Below, piece after piece: positions 31,405 through 41,392 of a stretch of DNA of 41,392 bases. The stretch lies in the NCBI GenBank assembly GCA_001247695.2, contig LGRX02027091.1, positions 1-41,392 of the forward strand, written 5' to 3'. Within the stretch, counting starts at the first letter, position 1. Each line of letters begins with the position of its first letter. The position numbers and the translations under genes are program-made. This DNA is from Cymbomonas tetramitiformis (taxonomy: Eukaryota; Chlorophyta; Pyramimonadophyceae; Pyramimonadales; Pyramimonadaceae). The notes under the pieces were generated by a model. That model ran no database searches and was not told the DNA's origin. It worked only from the letters and a program-made list of their open reading frames with translations.

Positions 31405-33736
31405 CTAGCCACTAGTTGGCGGTGGCACTTCTGTGCCGGCCCGCAGCACAGTCATGGTGCCGTGAATTGAAGATGTCGATGCCGTGATTGAATCATTCGT
31501 AGAGCTCCAGAAGAAATCTGAAAGGTCTCGATCGGTGTGCGAGGGATCCTCCCCGTCCTCCTCGTCAGTAGTCGGTCCCGGTGAGTAGTCCGGTGACGGT
31601 GGTGCATCCCAATACAGCGGTGAAGCGGGCGGGACCGGGAGTGGAGGTACCGGGATGTAAAGCCCGATTGGTGCATTGTGAAGGCCTTGCCGAGCACGGT
31701 GCCGGCCGTGCCGGCGCGGTGGAATAGCAACCGGTGCCGCAGAAGTGAATGCAGGCTCGCTGGTGGTCGCCTCGGCAGCACCACCGACCTCCAGGCCGGT
31801 GTGGTCCGGTGCACATGCCTCGCCAAGAGCGGCAGCCGAGATTGGCGCCGCGGTGGCGCAAACACAGAAGAGAGCACACACCATCACCGCAATCGCCGAA
31901 GAGCGGCCAAACCCCCAAGGCGGTGCACCGCATCCCCGACGAGATGTTAAAGGCTGCGGGACCGCATCCTCACCGTCAATAGGGTCATGCCCAGCTGCAG
32001 ACCCGTCCGCGTCGCCGTCGCAAGAGTCGGTCTCCGACCCGGCGTGCATGTACCGCATCGCCAAGTCCTTGCCCTCAGCCGTGATCGAGAGTCCCCCCAT
32101 CCGCGCGATCCGGTCTGCAAAGCAGAGGTCGGGCTCGTGCGCGTGTATGGGGTCCACCGGCATCATGGCATCGGCGTCGGACGCCCCCGACTCGTCCGGG
32201 CAAACATGCGTGATAGCCGCCGGCGGTGGCGCCGGCGGTGCGTCCTCGCGGACATGCGTGCAAGCGGCAGCCGAGATCCCGCTCTCGACACCACCGACCG
32301 TGAAGCCGCCCATGTGGGTGGCAGGCTGGCAGTAGGGCAGGAATTCCTGCAACGCACCGTCTTCCAGCTCCGGCTCGATCCCGAAGGAACACGCCGAAAC
32401 GCCGTCGAGCATCTCCGGCTTGCCCCCCGCCAGAAGGCAGAGCGCATCAAACCGCTCGCCGTCGTGCTCGTCCATGGCCGTCTGAAACTGCTCCGCCAGC
32501 AAGTCGTTCTCGATGTCACCGAGGGAGAAGCTGTGGAAGCCTCCCCCAGCGCCGTGCTTGCCGCCGTTCGGGCAGTCGCGGTGCCAGTGGCGGGCCTCGT
32601 CCTTCTTGCACGTTGAATTTTGGCAGAATGGAATGAAGTCGCCGCTGCCTTTGTGGAAAGCAACGCGCTTCCTCACCTGCGACTGCGGCCAGTTTCCCCC
32701 CGCCGGGAGGTCACCTGCCGCAAAACGAACACCGGAGCCGCCTCCCCCGTTGCCGATCTTGTGCTTGTCCGCCCGCGGGGTAAAACCCCGCCCGTGGACC
32801 TTGTCCGTGAGGGCCTTCAGCTGCCGCTTCACGTCGAGGATGATGGCCGTGAGGTCGGACAGCTGCGAGGCGTCGCCGTCAGCGGCCACGGCCGCTGTGG
32901 ACAGGGCGAACGAGGCAGTGTGCGTACCGGCTGCCACGTGTCGGGCGTAGCACTCGAGGACCCATTGCTGAATGGTAAGAAGGTCCACGGCCGCTCGCTG
33001 TTGGTGGGTGAAGAGCCTCGACACCACCGGCGCGTAGAAAGCAGGGTCCAGCGCGGCGAGGAAGAGCTCCTTCACCTCGTCATCGTCGAGGGTGTTGCGC
33101 CTCTTGGCGGACCGTAAGGCCGCGTTGAAGTCCGTGATGGACTCGGACGGGTCGGTGTGGGCCTTAAAACGGACGCCAAGGAGGTCCGATGTCCCCTGGA
33201 AGGGTGCACCGGAGTCCAGCAGACGCCTTGCGAGCTCCAGCAAGGCCCGCTTGCCGTCCAGAGGGTGCAAGGTCGCAGATGCCTCGAGCCAGTCACCCGC
33301 TGGAGAGGCGGGAGACACGATGAGCTCGAGAGTTGAGAAGAGGAGCTTGTTGGCCTCGGGTCGCACGGCCAACGTGGAGTCCTCCAAGTCGAACATAGGG
33401 GCAAACAGTGCGTCCTCGGCCTCGAATGCCTCCCGGAGAGCAGGCACCAGCTTGGAGAGGAGCACCCGGAGCGTTCGACTCCGTACCCGTAAATCGGTCA
33501 TGCTTGTCGGGAAAGCATTTCCGGATGACGTGCTTCGCCACGCCCTCGTCGAAGCGCTCACGCGTGAGCGAGCGAACACCCGCCAAGAAAACGGCTTGGG
33601 CGGAGTTCGCAGCTGGAACACCAGCGGGCGCCGGCGTAGCCGGCGTGACGGAATTACGTGCGGCAGCGGAGTCGAAAATTGTAGCCAGCGAGCGTCGGCG
33701 TGACGCCATACTTGAGGTCAATCTAGTCGCAACCAT
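31405..33736 (-). pseudogene. Gag-like protein of an LTR element, one frameshift
   Basis: The start is the ATG at 33736-33734. The frame runs to about 33465, where one extra base relative to the sister copy at 30.66-31.0 kb shifts it. It then stays open to the stop at 31405, about 775 residues in all. A helical gag-type core (FKAHTDPSESITDFNAALRS, LFTHQQRAAVDLLTIQQWV) is followed by a stretched zinc knuckle, FCQNSTCKKDEARHWHRDC (C-x4-C-x6-H-x4-C). An acidic region and a Pro-rich tail with one hydrophobic segment (SSAIAVMVCALFCVCATAAP) complete it. No protease, RT or integrase is present between the repeats, so the element is gag-only. Confidence 0.75.
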
Positions 33737-34125
33737 GATGTAGAAGACTATAGAGACGAAGTGAGGGCAAATGTGGCGAGGTGCGGAAGGAGCGGCGGCC
33801 AAAAGTCGTGAGGCGGTTGTCGAGGAAAAGAAGGAAAGCTGCGGCGTAAAAGATTCCCCAAACGTGCATGTGGATCTAACAACGCGGCCAAGGAACTTGG
33901 TGTCGGATCCGACCAAAATTCCAACGTCTACCAACGCGTAGTACAGGAAAATCAAGCAGCCACGAGCCCGAGCTCTCCGTAAGTCCAATCAACCAGTCAT
34001 GTAACTAGGCCATACCGCTCCGCCGCGTCTCTAGTGGAGCCCCTCACTCCATCTCAAGCGTCGGTGTTTAGCCTGACATGGCCAAACTACGCAGTGTCTA
34101 AATAAAGAGTGCGTGGGGCCAAACC

Positions 34126-34305
34126 TGTTGGATATACCCCTAGGACTTGGGATATATTCACTCAGTGAAGTTTTCTCGGAATGTAATAAAGTTGATAAGT
34201 TAAGCCGATATAACGGGCATAAACAGTTAGGGTTCGGGTTCGGGTGACAGTCATACACACTACTATAGGAAGAGTCACAAAGCGAGCGGTGTGACTGTTC
34301 CAGCA
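34126..34305 (-). repeat. LTR-like repeat, right copy (TG...CA)
   Basis: 180 bp, the partner of 31009-31190, including the shared AGTTAGGGTTCGGGTTCGGG stretch. It would be the 5' LTR of the minus-strand gag element. Differences are few, mainly a 2-base indel, pointing to a fairly recent insertion. Confidence 0.8.
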
Positions 34306-34921
34306 CCTGGGAAGCCCCTAGGTGTCATGGGAACACTGACTTTCACCCCCCGTAAGGGGGGAGGTCTGTGGTGCCCTGTGTCACCCCTCGCCTGCTCGGA
34401 TGTCACTTGCAGTGCCTGCTGTTTGCTCCGCTCGTGCACGGTCCGTCCGCCAGCTTAAACTCAATTATCTTTCAGTTTCGATCCGACTTTAGACTCTACC
34501 AGCCTGACACGCCGCCTGCCTTTTCCGTATCATAGTGACAGTGCATATATATATATATATATATGCCGGGCAATATATTTCCCCTGTTCTATGACCGCCC
34601 CACAAGGCGAAGGAACGTTGAGAAAATTGTGAGCACTAATTGTTGGTGCGCAGCACTTAGTTGCTTCCTCAGAAAGTCAACGCATGCGATACTTGTGTCA
34701 CAGTGTCGCTTGTGTCAGTGAGTGACTGCTGCGGGACGTCATCGTCATCACCCTTCAGTTCGATATCGCTATCGCGAGATGTCATCGGATGACAGACGCT
34801 GTAATTAATTCCTATTCTGAATTCCAGCGTCTGTAGTATTACCCTTTATGTTTATACATTTTGAAACAGTCGACTGTGTCACCTCGACCTGTTGCCTCTC
34901 CGCTCTCGATCACGATGTCCC
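34306..34921. other. Region upstream of the coiled-coil gene
   Basis: No ORF is supported. It holds an AT dinucleotide run (34545-34564). The promoter of the plus-strand gene starting at 34922 is expected here; no defined motif is visible. Confidence 0.4.
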
Positions 34922-37900
34922 ATGTCTTCCCGCATCCCGTCCGCTGTCCATCGCATGTCCGCTGCTCCGCTCGTCGTTCTCTTGGCGTTGGGACTTGCGT
35001 TGGTGATGCTGATGATGGATGTTTTCCAGCATCCCACCCCCCGACGCGAGAAAAACAGCTCAGCTCTTCGTCCGAATTCCAGACAAGATTTTACTCGTGC
35101 GACGGAACGTATACAGGTTGGATTTTAGGTATATCTCAAAATGATCTGCAGTATCGATATATTATTGTAAGTTGTGTGTGCAACCCTTTTCGCCCGCGTG
35201 GTATCCTCCCGAGGCGGGGACACTCCCAGTTCGTGAGTCACGTCTACGTTGCCGCGGCGTGAAGTTCCCTCGAGGAAGAATCATCTTTCAAGCTCTATGC
35301 GAAACAAATGAATCAGAGCAGATTTTTGTGAGCAAATCGTTGCGAGAAGACTCTGAAATTTGGCTTTGCGCTTTAAGTCCCTGTAAAGGTTTTCAACCAG
35401 AACATGGGGAGAAAGTTTCGCCCTGAGCTTGGTGATAGCCTTAGAATTCAAGGGAAAAATGATAATGTCAACTTAGACAAGGTATTCTCTTGGATCTCAG
35501 TTTGAACCATGCAGCGTGCATACGTTTTGCAACTTGCTTAAATACGCTAATGTACTCAGGACCGCAGCGGGTTCTCAGTCTTTATTTCTCGTTGCTGTGC
35601 AGTATGAGCATATTGTGACCATTAAACAGCAAGATTCAATCATACACGACTTGAATCGAATGCTGAGCCAAAATCAGCTTGAAAACGAGCGCTTGAAGTT
35701 GGATATTGAAGCCAAAAGCAGAGAAAACGATAGCCTCGCGAAACAGTTGGATAAGAGCAATGGGTACGCTCGAGCTCAGGTATGTTCTTTTGGCCCAAGC
35801 TAAAGGCGCTTTGATATGCTCCAGAACGCTCATTGTCACTTCTTTCATTCAGCATGTCTCCCCGCTCAAGCGCCACTCGACTGGTGCGTCGGAGTGCTTT
35901 GCATTTGAAAACGTTTTTAGGTCGTTTTCGAGTAGGACGCTGAGGATTGGACTGAAAATTTGGCTTGCAGGACTACCACGTTGAAGCTGCTAAAGCAGCG
36001 AAAAGAGCGAACGAAGAGGTCGTGATGAGTTTGAAGCAAGAATGCGCTGATGGGCGCCAGCGAGAAAGGGCCCTGAGCGCACGCGCTGAGAGAGCTGATG
36101 AGCAGGTGCGCGGGCACAGCGTGCAGGCTGAGCACAGTGCTCCGAGGTTTCTTAGGGGACATCAAATAATTCCGTGTTTTCCAGAACGCTGCAGTGAAAG
36201 TCGGTTTTTCGAAAAGGAGGTGCAAAACGGAATGTGACAAACCATCAGAGAGACCATACTTGCTGCATCCCGCATGACGTTTATGTCCAGCTTGACCATA
36301 TCAGTGAGACTCATCACCCAAGGCATAACGGAAAGCAGCCAAATCAGCCACACGAGCGGCCTCCCTTGTCCCGAGGGTGATGTCCAGCTCGACCCTCGCA
36401 AGAGAACGAGCAGCCGCGGTGTCATCCTTGAGGTCATGCCTCTGGTCTGAAGTGCTTCTGGAATCCTTGAACCGCTACTTGAGGTCCATGCCCAGATTGA
36501 GCATAGCGACGACAATCGCTAAGCCCATTTTTGTCAAGTTGCGAGAGTGGCTGAAGTGTAGGTCTCCCTCTGCTTGAAAGCAACACCCACTTTGAATCGC
36601 GCATCAAGAAGAGCAGGTATATTGAGGTCCATGCCCAGCCTCACTGCCGCAACAATAGTAGCAGCTACAGCTTTGGCCTCGCTAGGCTTGAGGTGCACGC
36701 CCAGCCTCACTGCCGCAACAATAGTAGCAGCTACAGCTTTGGCCTCGCTAGGCTTGAGGTGCACGCCCAGCCTCACTGCCGCACTGAAGGCGGTGCAGTT
36801 CAAGCTGACTGTGCCTTGAGGAGTGTGTTGAGCTTGCGTATCGCGTTGAGAATCGAGTGGCCTTGTGCAAACAAATAGAGATTCGTAAGGAAGCATATCA
36901 TCTGTTATTTTATGCTGCTTGAGTTATTTGTGTGCCTTGCTTATTAGCGCTTTTATTGGATTCCTTATTTACCGCCATTTTTCAGGTGCTTGTGCTTGTG
37001 TTGGACATCCTCCTAGTTCTGTTGTCTGAGGGGCCTGCAACTGTGCGCATGGTGGCTTTTTGCGCAGTGTTCGCTGCTGAAGGTCTCGCTGAGCAAGCAA
37101 CAAGGTGTCATTCTTGAGCTGCAAGCGGAGAGGGAGAGGCTCCAGCTAGCGTCCAGCGATTCGGATCGATGTACCGAGCAGCTTAATTACAAGCTTCTTT
37201 GCCGAGAAGGGCAGCTCCGAGTGACAGAGGAGGAAAACCGAAAGGTGACTCGTAGCCTAGTTGGACCGAGACTGTCACTTCCGGGTCGGGTCCAGTTTTT
37301 CACGACTGTCCAAGCAGGGGGCCTTCACACCATGCGCTGCATCCAGGAGGGTGCCTCTGCAAAGCCAACTCAGAAACCTTATTCAACTAATGGGGCGAAG
37401 AACAGCCTTGTGAATCCTGAAGCAATAGACGCTGCTGGAGTCGCGATGGCTACACCCTCCACGGCAGCACAACTCTCTCATCAGCATCTAACTGCCCTGC
37501 GACAACTGCTGTAGCTTGACCTCCGCTCACCTTGGACGTCAGAGTGCCCTGCTGTATGAGCATGGCCCGCTAGAGGAGCGCGCTGAGTTACGGCCTGGGC
37601 TGCCGCGGCGCAGGCCCACGAGCACATCTCCTTCGTGGAGAGCGAGAGGGACGCCATGCAGCGCAGAGTGGAGCAGGCGCAGATTCAATGCGAAGCCCAG
37701 ATTCCCGAGATGAAGCGTCTGCAGGTGCCGGCCCCTTTGCACTACTTGCAACTCCATGCGCACAGTTGATCCAGGTCTCGCCAAGTTGCTTCCACGGCCG
37801 TAGATGTTCACCTGACCTGTGATGTGCGGCTGCGCCGCTTGCTCCGCTGTTGTCTTGTGATAACTCCCTGCAGCAGAGAGTATCCCCCAGGAGCGCACGC

Positions 37901-39415
37901 CCTGAGGTGTCTTCAGCGGCCTTGAAGATGACCAGGCCGGCCAGTGCTGCGGTTTTCTTGAGGATGGAGGCGCGAGCTCTTCAGGCGGAGAAGCAGCAGC
38001 TGTTGCAGAGGCTGGCGGCTGCTGAGAGCTCCAACAGCCGACTGCAGCACCTCAATTTGGTGAACAAGGACCGTCGAGCCAACCTCGAGAGGTGGGCGTC
38101 GGCTTCACCCCACTTGCAAACCCCTCCCCACTCTCGCAGAGCCCGGCCTTACAGCTGCACGGGCTGTTTGCCCGCCTATGATGGCCGTCATACTACTATG
38201 ATACTGATGAGATGCCTCGTCTTTTTATTCTGGCTGAACTTTTGCACGCGCCGCCTAGCCGAGGCGAGCAGCGAGCTGTGCCGCGCTTCTTGTTGGCAGC
38301 GCTTTTGTTGCGCGCTTACGAAGCGGCTGGCAGGCGGTTGGCAGTGCTCGGACTGTTTTCCGAGGCCGGCGAACTGACCGAAAATGAGCTCAAGTATTTG
38401 GGCGTACGTTGCACAGGCAGCTGCAGGACTCCGAGTTTGAGAGCTCAAAGAAGGGGAGGGTTTTGGATAAACACGCGGCTCGAGTGCATGAGCTTGTGAT
38501 GCGTGAAGTGCCTGGGTTGATTGTGGAGAAGGTGAGACCCCCGATTCCGTGGACCTCCATTCTAGTCGAATTCACTTGGCCTCAAACAGCAATGCCGGAA
38601 GCATCGGCACCCATTGCACCAAGCTTCAGCTGTGTTTTACGCGCAGGAAAATGGAGGCAGGATGTTGGCTCACAACAAGAGGGGCTGGAGCTCTTGCGCT
38701 GTGCCTCACTTCTGTGCAGTGTTGTGGATGTCTGCTCCAGTGTGAAATCTGGTGTTGATAACTTTTTGGTGCGCTCAGGGATTGCTGGTTCCAAAAGAGG
38801 CCTCTGCCTCGCGCCTGGAGCACCAAGCCTTCGTCGGGGGCGCCCCCTCTGCTCGACCTGCACCTGAGGTCCAAAGGTAGGACGATATTAGTATCCCGTA
38901 GGTTGCAGTGGATATGCCACAAACAAATGTCTGAATCATGCCCAGCTGTCCTACATCACACTTGAAGTATCTGCACATCTTAGTACTGTTCCATCTTCAG
39001 TTAGCGAGCCTAAGACTCTTCACTCCAGGGGAATATTTTTTCTTTGAAGCTTTTGCACGTTTCCATGTTCATCACAAGTCTAGCGTAACTGAAGTTGTGT
39101 AAAACGGTAGTCTGGTGGCGGTTGTTGCCATATTATGTGAGGCAGTGGTTATCTTTGAAGCAACAAGGCGGCATACCGTTCATGCATTTTAGACTTCACA
39201 GTCTTTCAGTGCTAACTATAGTGCCCCTGAACCTTGACAGGCAGAAAACCCGAATAAAGTCCTCAAAGACAAAGGGGTTGGACAAGCAAGAGAAAGGGAA
39301 GCGGGAGGTGGCTGCCATCGAATATGCGCTTTCGGAGAAGAATTGCAAAGACCATCTGAGTGTCTCACAATGTGATTCGTCTTATGAAGACATCGAAAAA
39401 CGGTATCTGGCTTAG
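34922..39415 (+). CDS. Multi-exon single-pass membrane coiled-coil protein
   Basis: Predicted exons: 34922-35116, 35603-35779, 35971-36105, 37068-37244, 37614-37724, 37874-38091, 38334-38403, about 38409-38531, 38779-38876 and 39241-39415 (stop TAG). Nearly all junctions are GT-AG with matching phase. The first exon encodes a hydrophobic anchor (APLVVLLALGLALVMLMM) about 13 residues from the start. Later exons encode heptad-rich helices (LNRMLSQNQLENERLKLDIE, AAKRANEEVVMSL, LELQAERERLQL, ALQAEKQQLLQRLAAAESS). The end is basic, then mixed (SSYEDIEKRYLA). The layout of a short N-terminal tail, membrane anchor and long coiled coil recalls Golgi-type II proteins such as GOLM1, by architecture only. 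Two spots, near 37600 and near 38400, need a one-base shift and may be assembly errors, missed exons or decay. Exons in 36106-37067 may be missing. Confidence 0.6.
36634..36790. repeat. 66-bp tandem repeat, about 2.3 copies
   Basis: Units start at 36634, 36700 and 36766 (partial) and are essentially identical. 66 is a multiple of three, so frames on both strands stay open through the array and encode a 22-residue repeat. It lies in a predicted intron of the coiled-coil gene. Confidence 0.9.
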
Positions 39416-41392
39416 GCTAAAGCTGATCTAAGTAGAGTTTTGAAGAATGGAGACGAATGCTAGAGACACTTTCAAGAAGGTGAAGTGCTTTTATGGGGCA
39501 TACATCAGCATCAGTTAATAGTGCATAGTCCTAGAATTCAACATTTCTTGTCTCTTACATGCATCCTTCTGATGCACAGCATCTCAGAACAATGAGTCTC
39601 CCTGCACAGCAGTGACTACAAAATGGTCACCTGATGGCTGAAAAGTGGTTTTGCTATATGGTGATTCGATTTGGGACATGTAAAGGTAGAAGGAAGCGCA
39701 TTCAACATAGACGTCATGAATGTTTGTAAATGAAACAAACAGAAGGTTTCAGTAAGTAGTGAAGTAGGTTTTGTTACCTGCTTTTGTGCTGCTTGTTAAT
39801 GATGGTTTAATGCCTAACTCGCATTTCCCACCTGGCACAGATTATATTTTCACACAGGGGTAATCTAGCCATTACTGAGGTTGACCATGCAAGGTGACAC
39901 AAAGTCCCTGCTATATGTGCTAGGGCAAACTAGCACACACAATTGCGATTCCGTATGTCGGAGAGGAATATGCTGCATGACGAGATTGCGCTGAACTTGT
40001 GGAGTTCAGTGAACGAGTTTTGAACCAGAATGACTATCACATCGGAGTGATATTTAAGTAATTAGTTCGGAGTTTCTGAGGACCATCAGTCAGCGCCACA
40101 CCTTATATCTGATGGCTGTTGAAATAAACTAAGCCACACGTGGCATGGTTGCTATGATCCGAGGACATGCAACCGAATCGGGGATTCGTTCGAATTGACA
40201 CGCATATTTCATATAGAGCTGCACAGCAAGCTCTCAGAGTCTTTGTCGAATAAGCTCCGCCTAATACCCAGCCCACCTCACAGTGCTGGACTCAGAGAAA
40301 TATGTGTACATATATCATCATCATCGCGCTATCAACCTGTGCCGACATACCGTGCTTACAGTATTGCTTTTAATTCGAAAATCGGCCAAAACATGATAAT
40401 TAGAAAATGTTGTTTTCGGGACGAAATGAATTTAATATTTGAAGTTTTAAATTTGTCCTTTGTTGACATTTAGAGGGAAATAATCATTCAATTGAATACG
40501 TTGTTTGTTTGTCGATACCACACATCCGGTCCACGCGGATTGATATTTAGACCTTGTTTGTTTTATGTACGGTCGTTTGAATACCGGTTTATCGTGTTTC
40601 GTACCGTGTCCAAATTGCGTCGGATCCTGTTTGGACGCCTAGACCGACATGGATCCAATCACCCCGGGTATCTTACGGCTCATCTCGTATGCGATTATTG
40701 TCTACACGTTGGTTCATTCGGATTTAAATGCACCGGTTTCCGACTGAGCGATGACTGAACGCCCAATCGTAAGCTCGGGCTCAGCAAGCCAGATATCCCC
40801 CCGGGTACCGTGACTACTTTATTGATTTTTATATTAGATAATTATTAGGCAAAAAATCGTGTAATTAAAACTAAACGAAGTTGAAATTGAATGATTCCCA
40901 CCTCATAGGCGTCAATTTTTTTAAATTTACGAAATAATGTGCCACGCAAATCCCAACAAATTCATACAACAAATACGTGTGAATTAGACAACGATCCTGG
41001 CTTACCACATCGCACCTACCGCGTGTGCCAAACACAAAGGCATCCGATAGTAGACCCGGACCTCGACTTAATATGCGACGCTTCGCCCGGCGCGAACGGG
41101 GCATACAAGGCTAGCTGCATTGACGATTCACGGCAGTCGATAGATATTTCATAAATGGTAGCGACGAATCCACTGTACAAGTCAGATCGATCCTTTCAAA
41201 TGCCGGGGGAAATTACCGCGTTCGACACACAAAGGGTATTTGCTATCCACGGGTACCCGACGGGGACCCTCGCCAGTTGGTATACGTAAAAATAAAATCC
41301 GTGACGGGGTCCTGGTACCCAGTAGGAACTTCATAAAAAACACGCACCCCCGGTACCCAAACGGGGTCCTGGTACCTAGTAGGAATATTAAA
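39416..41392. other. Region without recognised gene
   Basis: AT-rich sequence downstream of the coiled-coil gene. The short open frames (for example 40195-40758) lack codon structure or known motifs. The last 100 bases hold two copies of ACGGGGTCCTGGTACCYAGT followed by AGGAA, the start of a tandem array that runs off the window. Confidence 0.5.

Larger units (their letters stand above)
31009..34305 (-). mobile_element. Gag-only LTR retrotransposon (TR-GAG type)
   Basis: Two roughly 180-bp TG...CA direct repeats bracket a single gag-like gene on the minus strand, about 3.3 kb in total. Non-autonomous LTR elements keeping only gag are known in plants as TR-GAG. The leader between 33737 and 34125 is non-coding. 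A primer-binding site could not be assigned and no target duplication was found, so recombination between copies or end erosion is possible. The element interrupts an older copy of its own gag family. Confidence 0.6.

Noticed and set aside
31745..33117. Plus-strand ORFs of 165-209 residues
   Set aside because: Antisense to the gag-like gene, with no recognisable domains.
34101..34125. tRNA primer-binding site next to the right LTR-like repeat
   Set aside because: The sequence following the LTR end on the minus strand (GGTTTGGCCCCACGC) does not match a tRNA 3' end I can name.
40195..40758. Two plus-strand ORFs of about 90 residues
   Set aside because: No recognisable domain, no codon structure and no splice context; likely chance.

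Overview
The window is nuclear DNA from a eukaryote. It shows GT-AG spliceosomal introns, long non-coding stretches, minisatellites and many decayed or intact mobile elements of several superfamilies. I see no rRNA, tRNA or CRISPR array. The one clear host-type gene is a microbial-rhodopsin/bestrophin fusion (a bestrhodopsin), a family known from unicellular, mostly marine algae. The most likely source is therefore a microalga with a repeat-rich genome, possibly a prasinophyte-grade green alga; the lineage is an inference.

Layout. 1-126: three 42-bp hairpin repeats. 170-2125: a long unrecognised ORF. 2065-3268: a broken PHD-finger/amino-methyltransferase fragment typical of mobile-element cargo. 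3307-4226: a 231-bp direct repeat. 5059-14718 (minus): the bestrhodopsin gene in five predicted exons. Its 4.1-kb last intron holds a decayed reverse-transcriptase element and a copia RNase H fragment, and its first intron carries a minisatellite. 15.4-16.1 kb: a roughly 80-bp minisatellite. 17124-18578: a complete DNA transposon with 19-bp TIRs and a perfect 8-bp target duplication, carrying a small intron-containing gene and a 46-bp minisatellite. 19.2-22.4 kb: two foldback elements sharing a roughly 184-bp satellite. 22.5-23.44 kb: a truncated gag.

23.5-30.65 kb (plus): a Tnp2-type (En/Spm, CACTA) transposon. Its transposase gene can be followed through eight exons with matching splice phases and one frame break. 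All seven introns and both flanks are packed with one GTAC/GTGCAC-rich palindromic motif. 30.66-34.3 kb: an older gag fragment, then a gag-only element (one frameshift) bracketed by roughly 180-bp TG...CA repeats. 34922-39415 (plus): a multi-exon gene for a single-pass membrane coiled-coil protein. 39.4-41.4 kb: nothing recognisable apart from a short repeat at the end.

The bestrhodopsin would be a light-regulated ion channel: a retinal-binding 7-TM domain with its Schiff-base lysine, a roughly 170-residue linker, then a bestrophin channel domain. The rest is mainly a record of nested transposition. The most unusual features are the bestrhodopsin, with an altered counterion region, and the motif-filled introns of the transposase gene.
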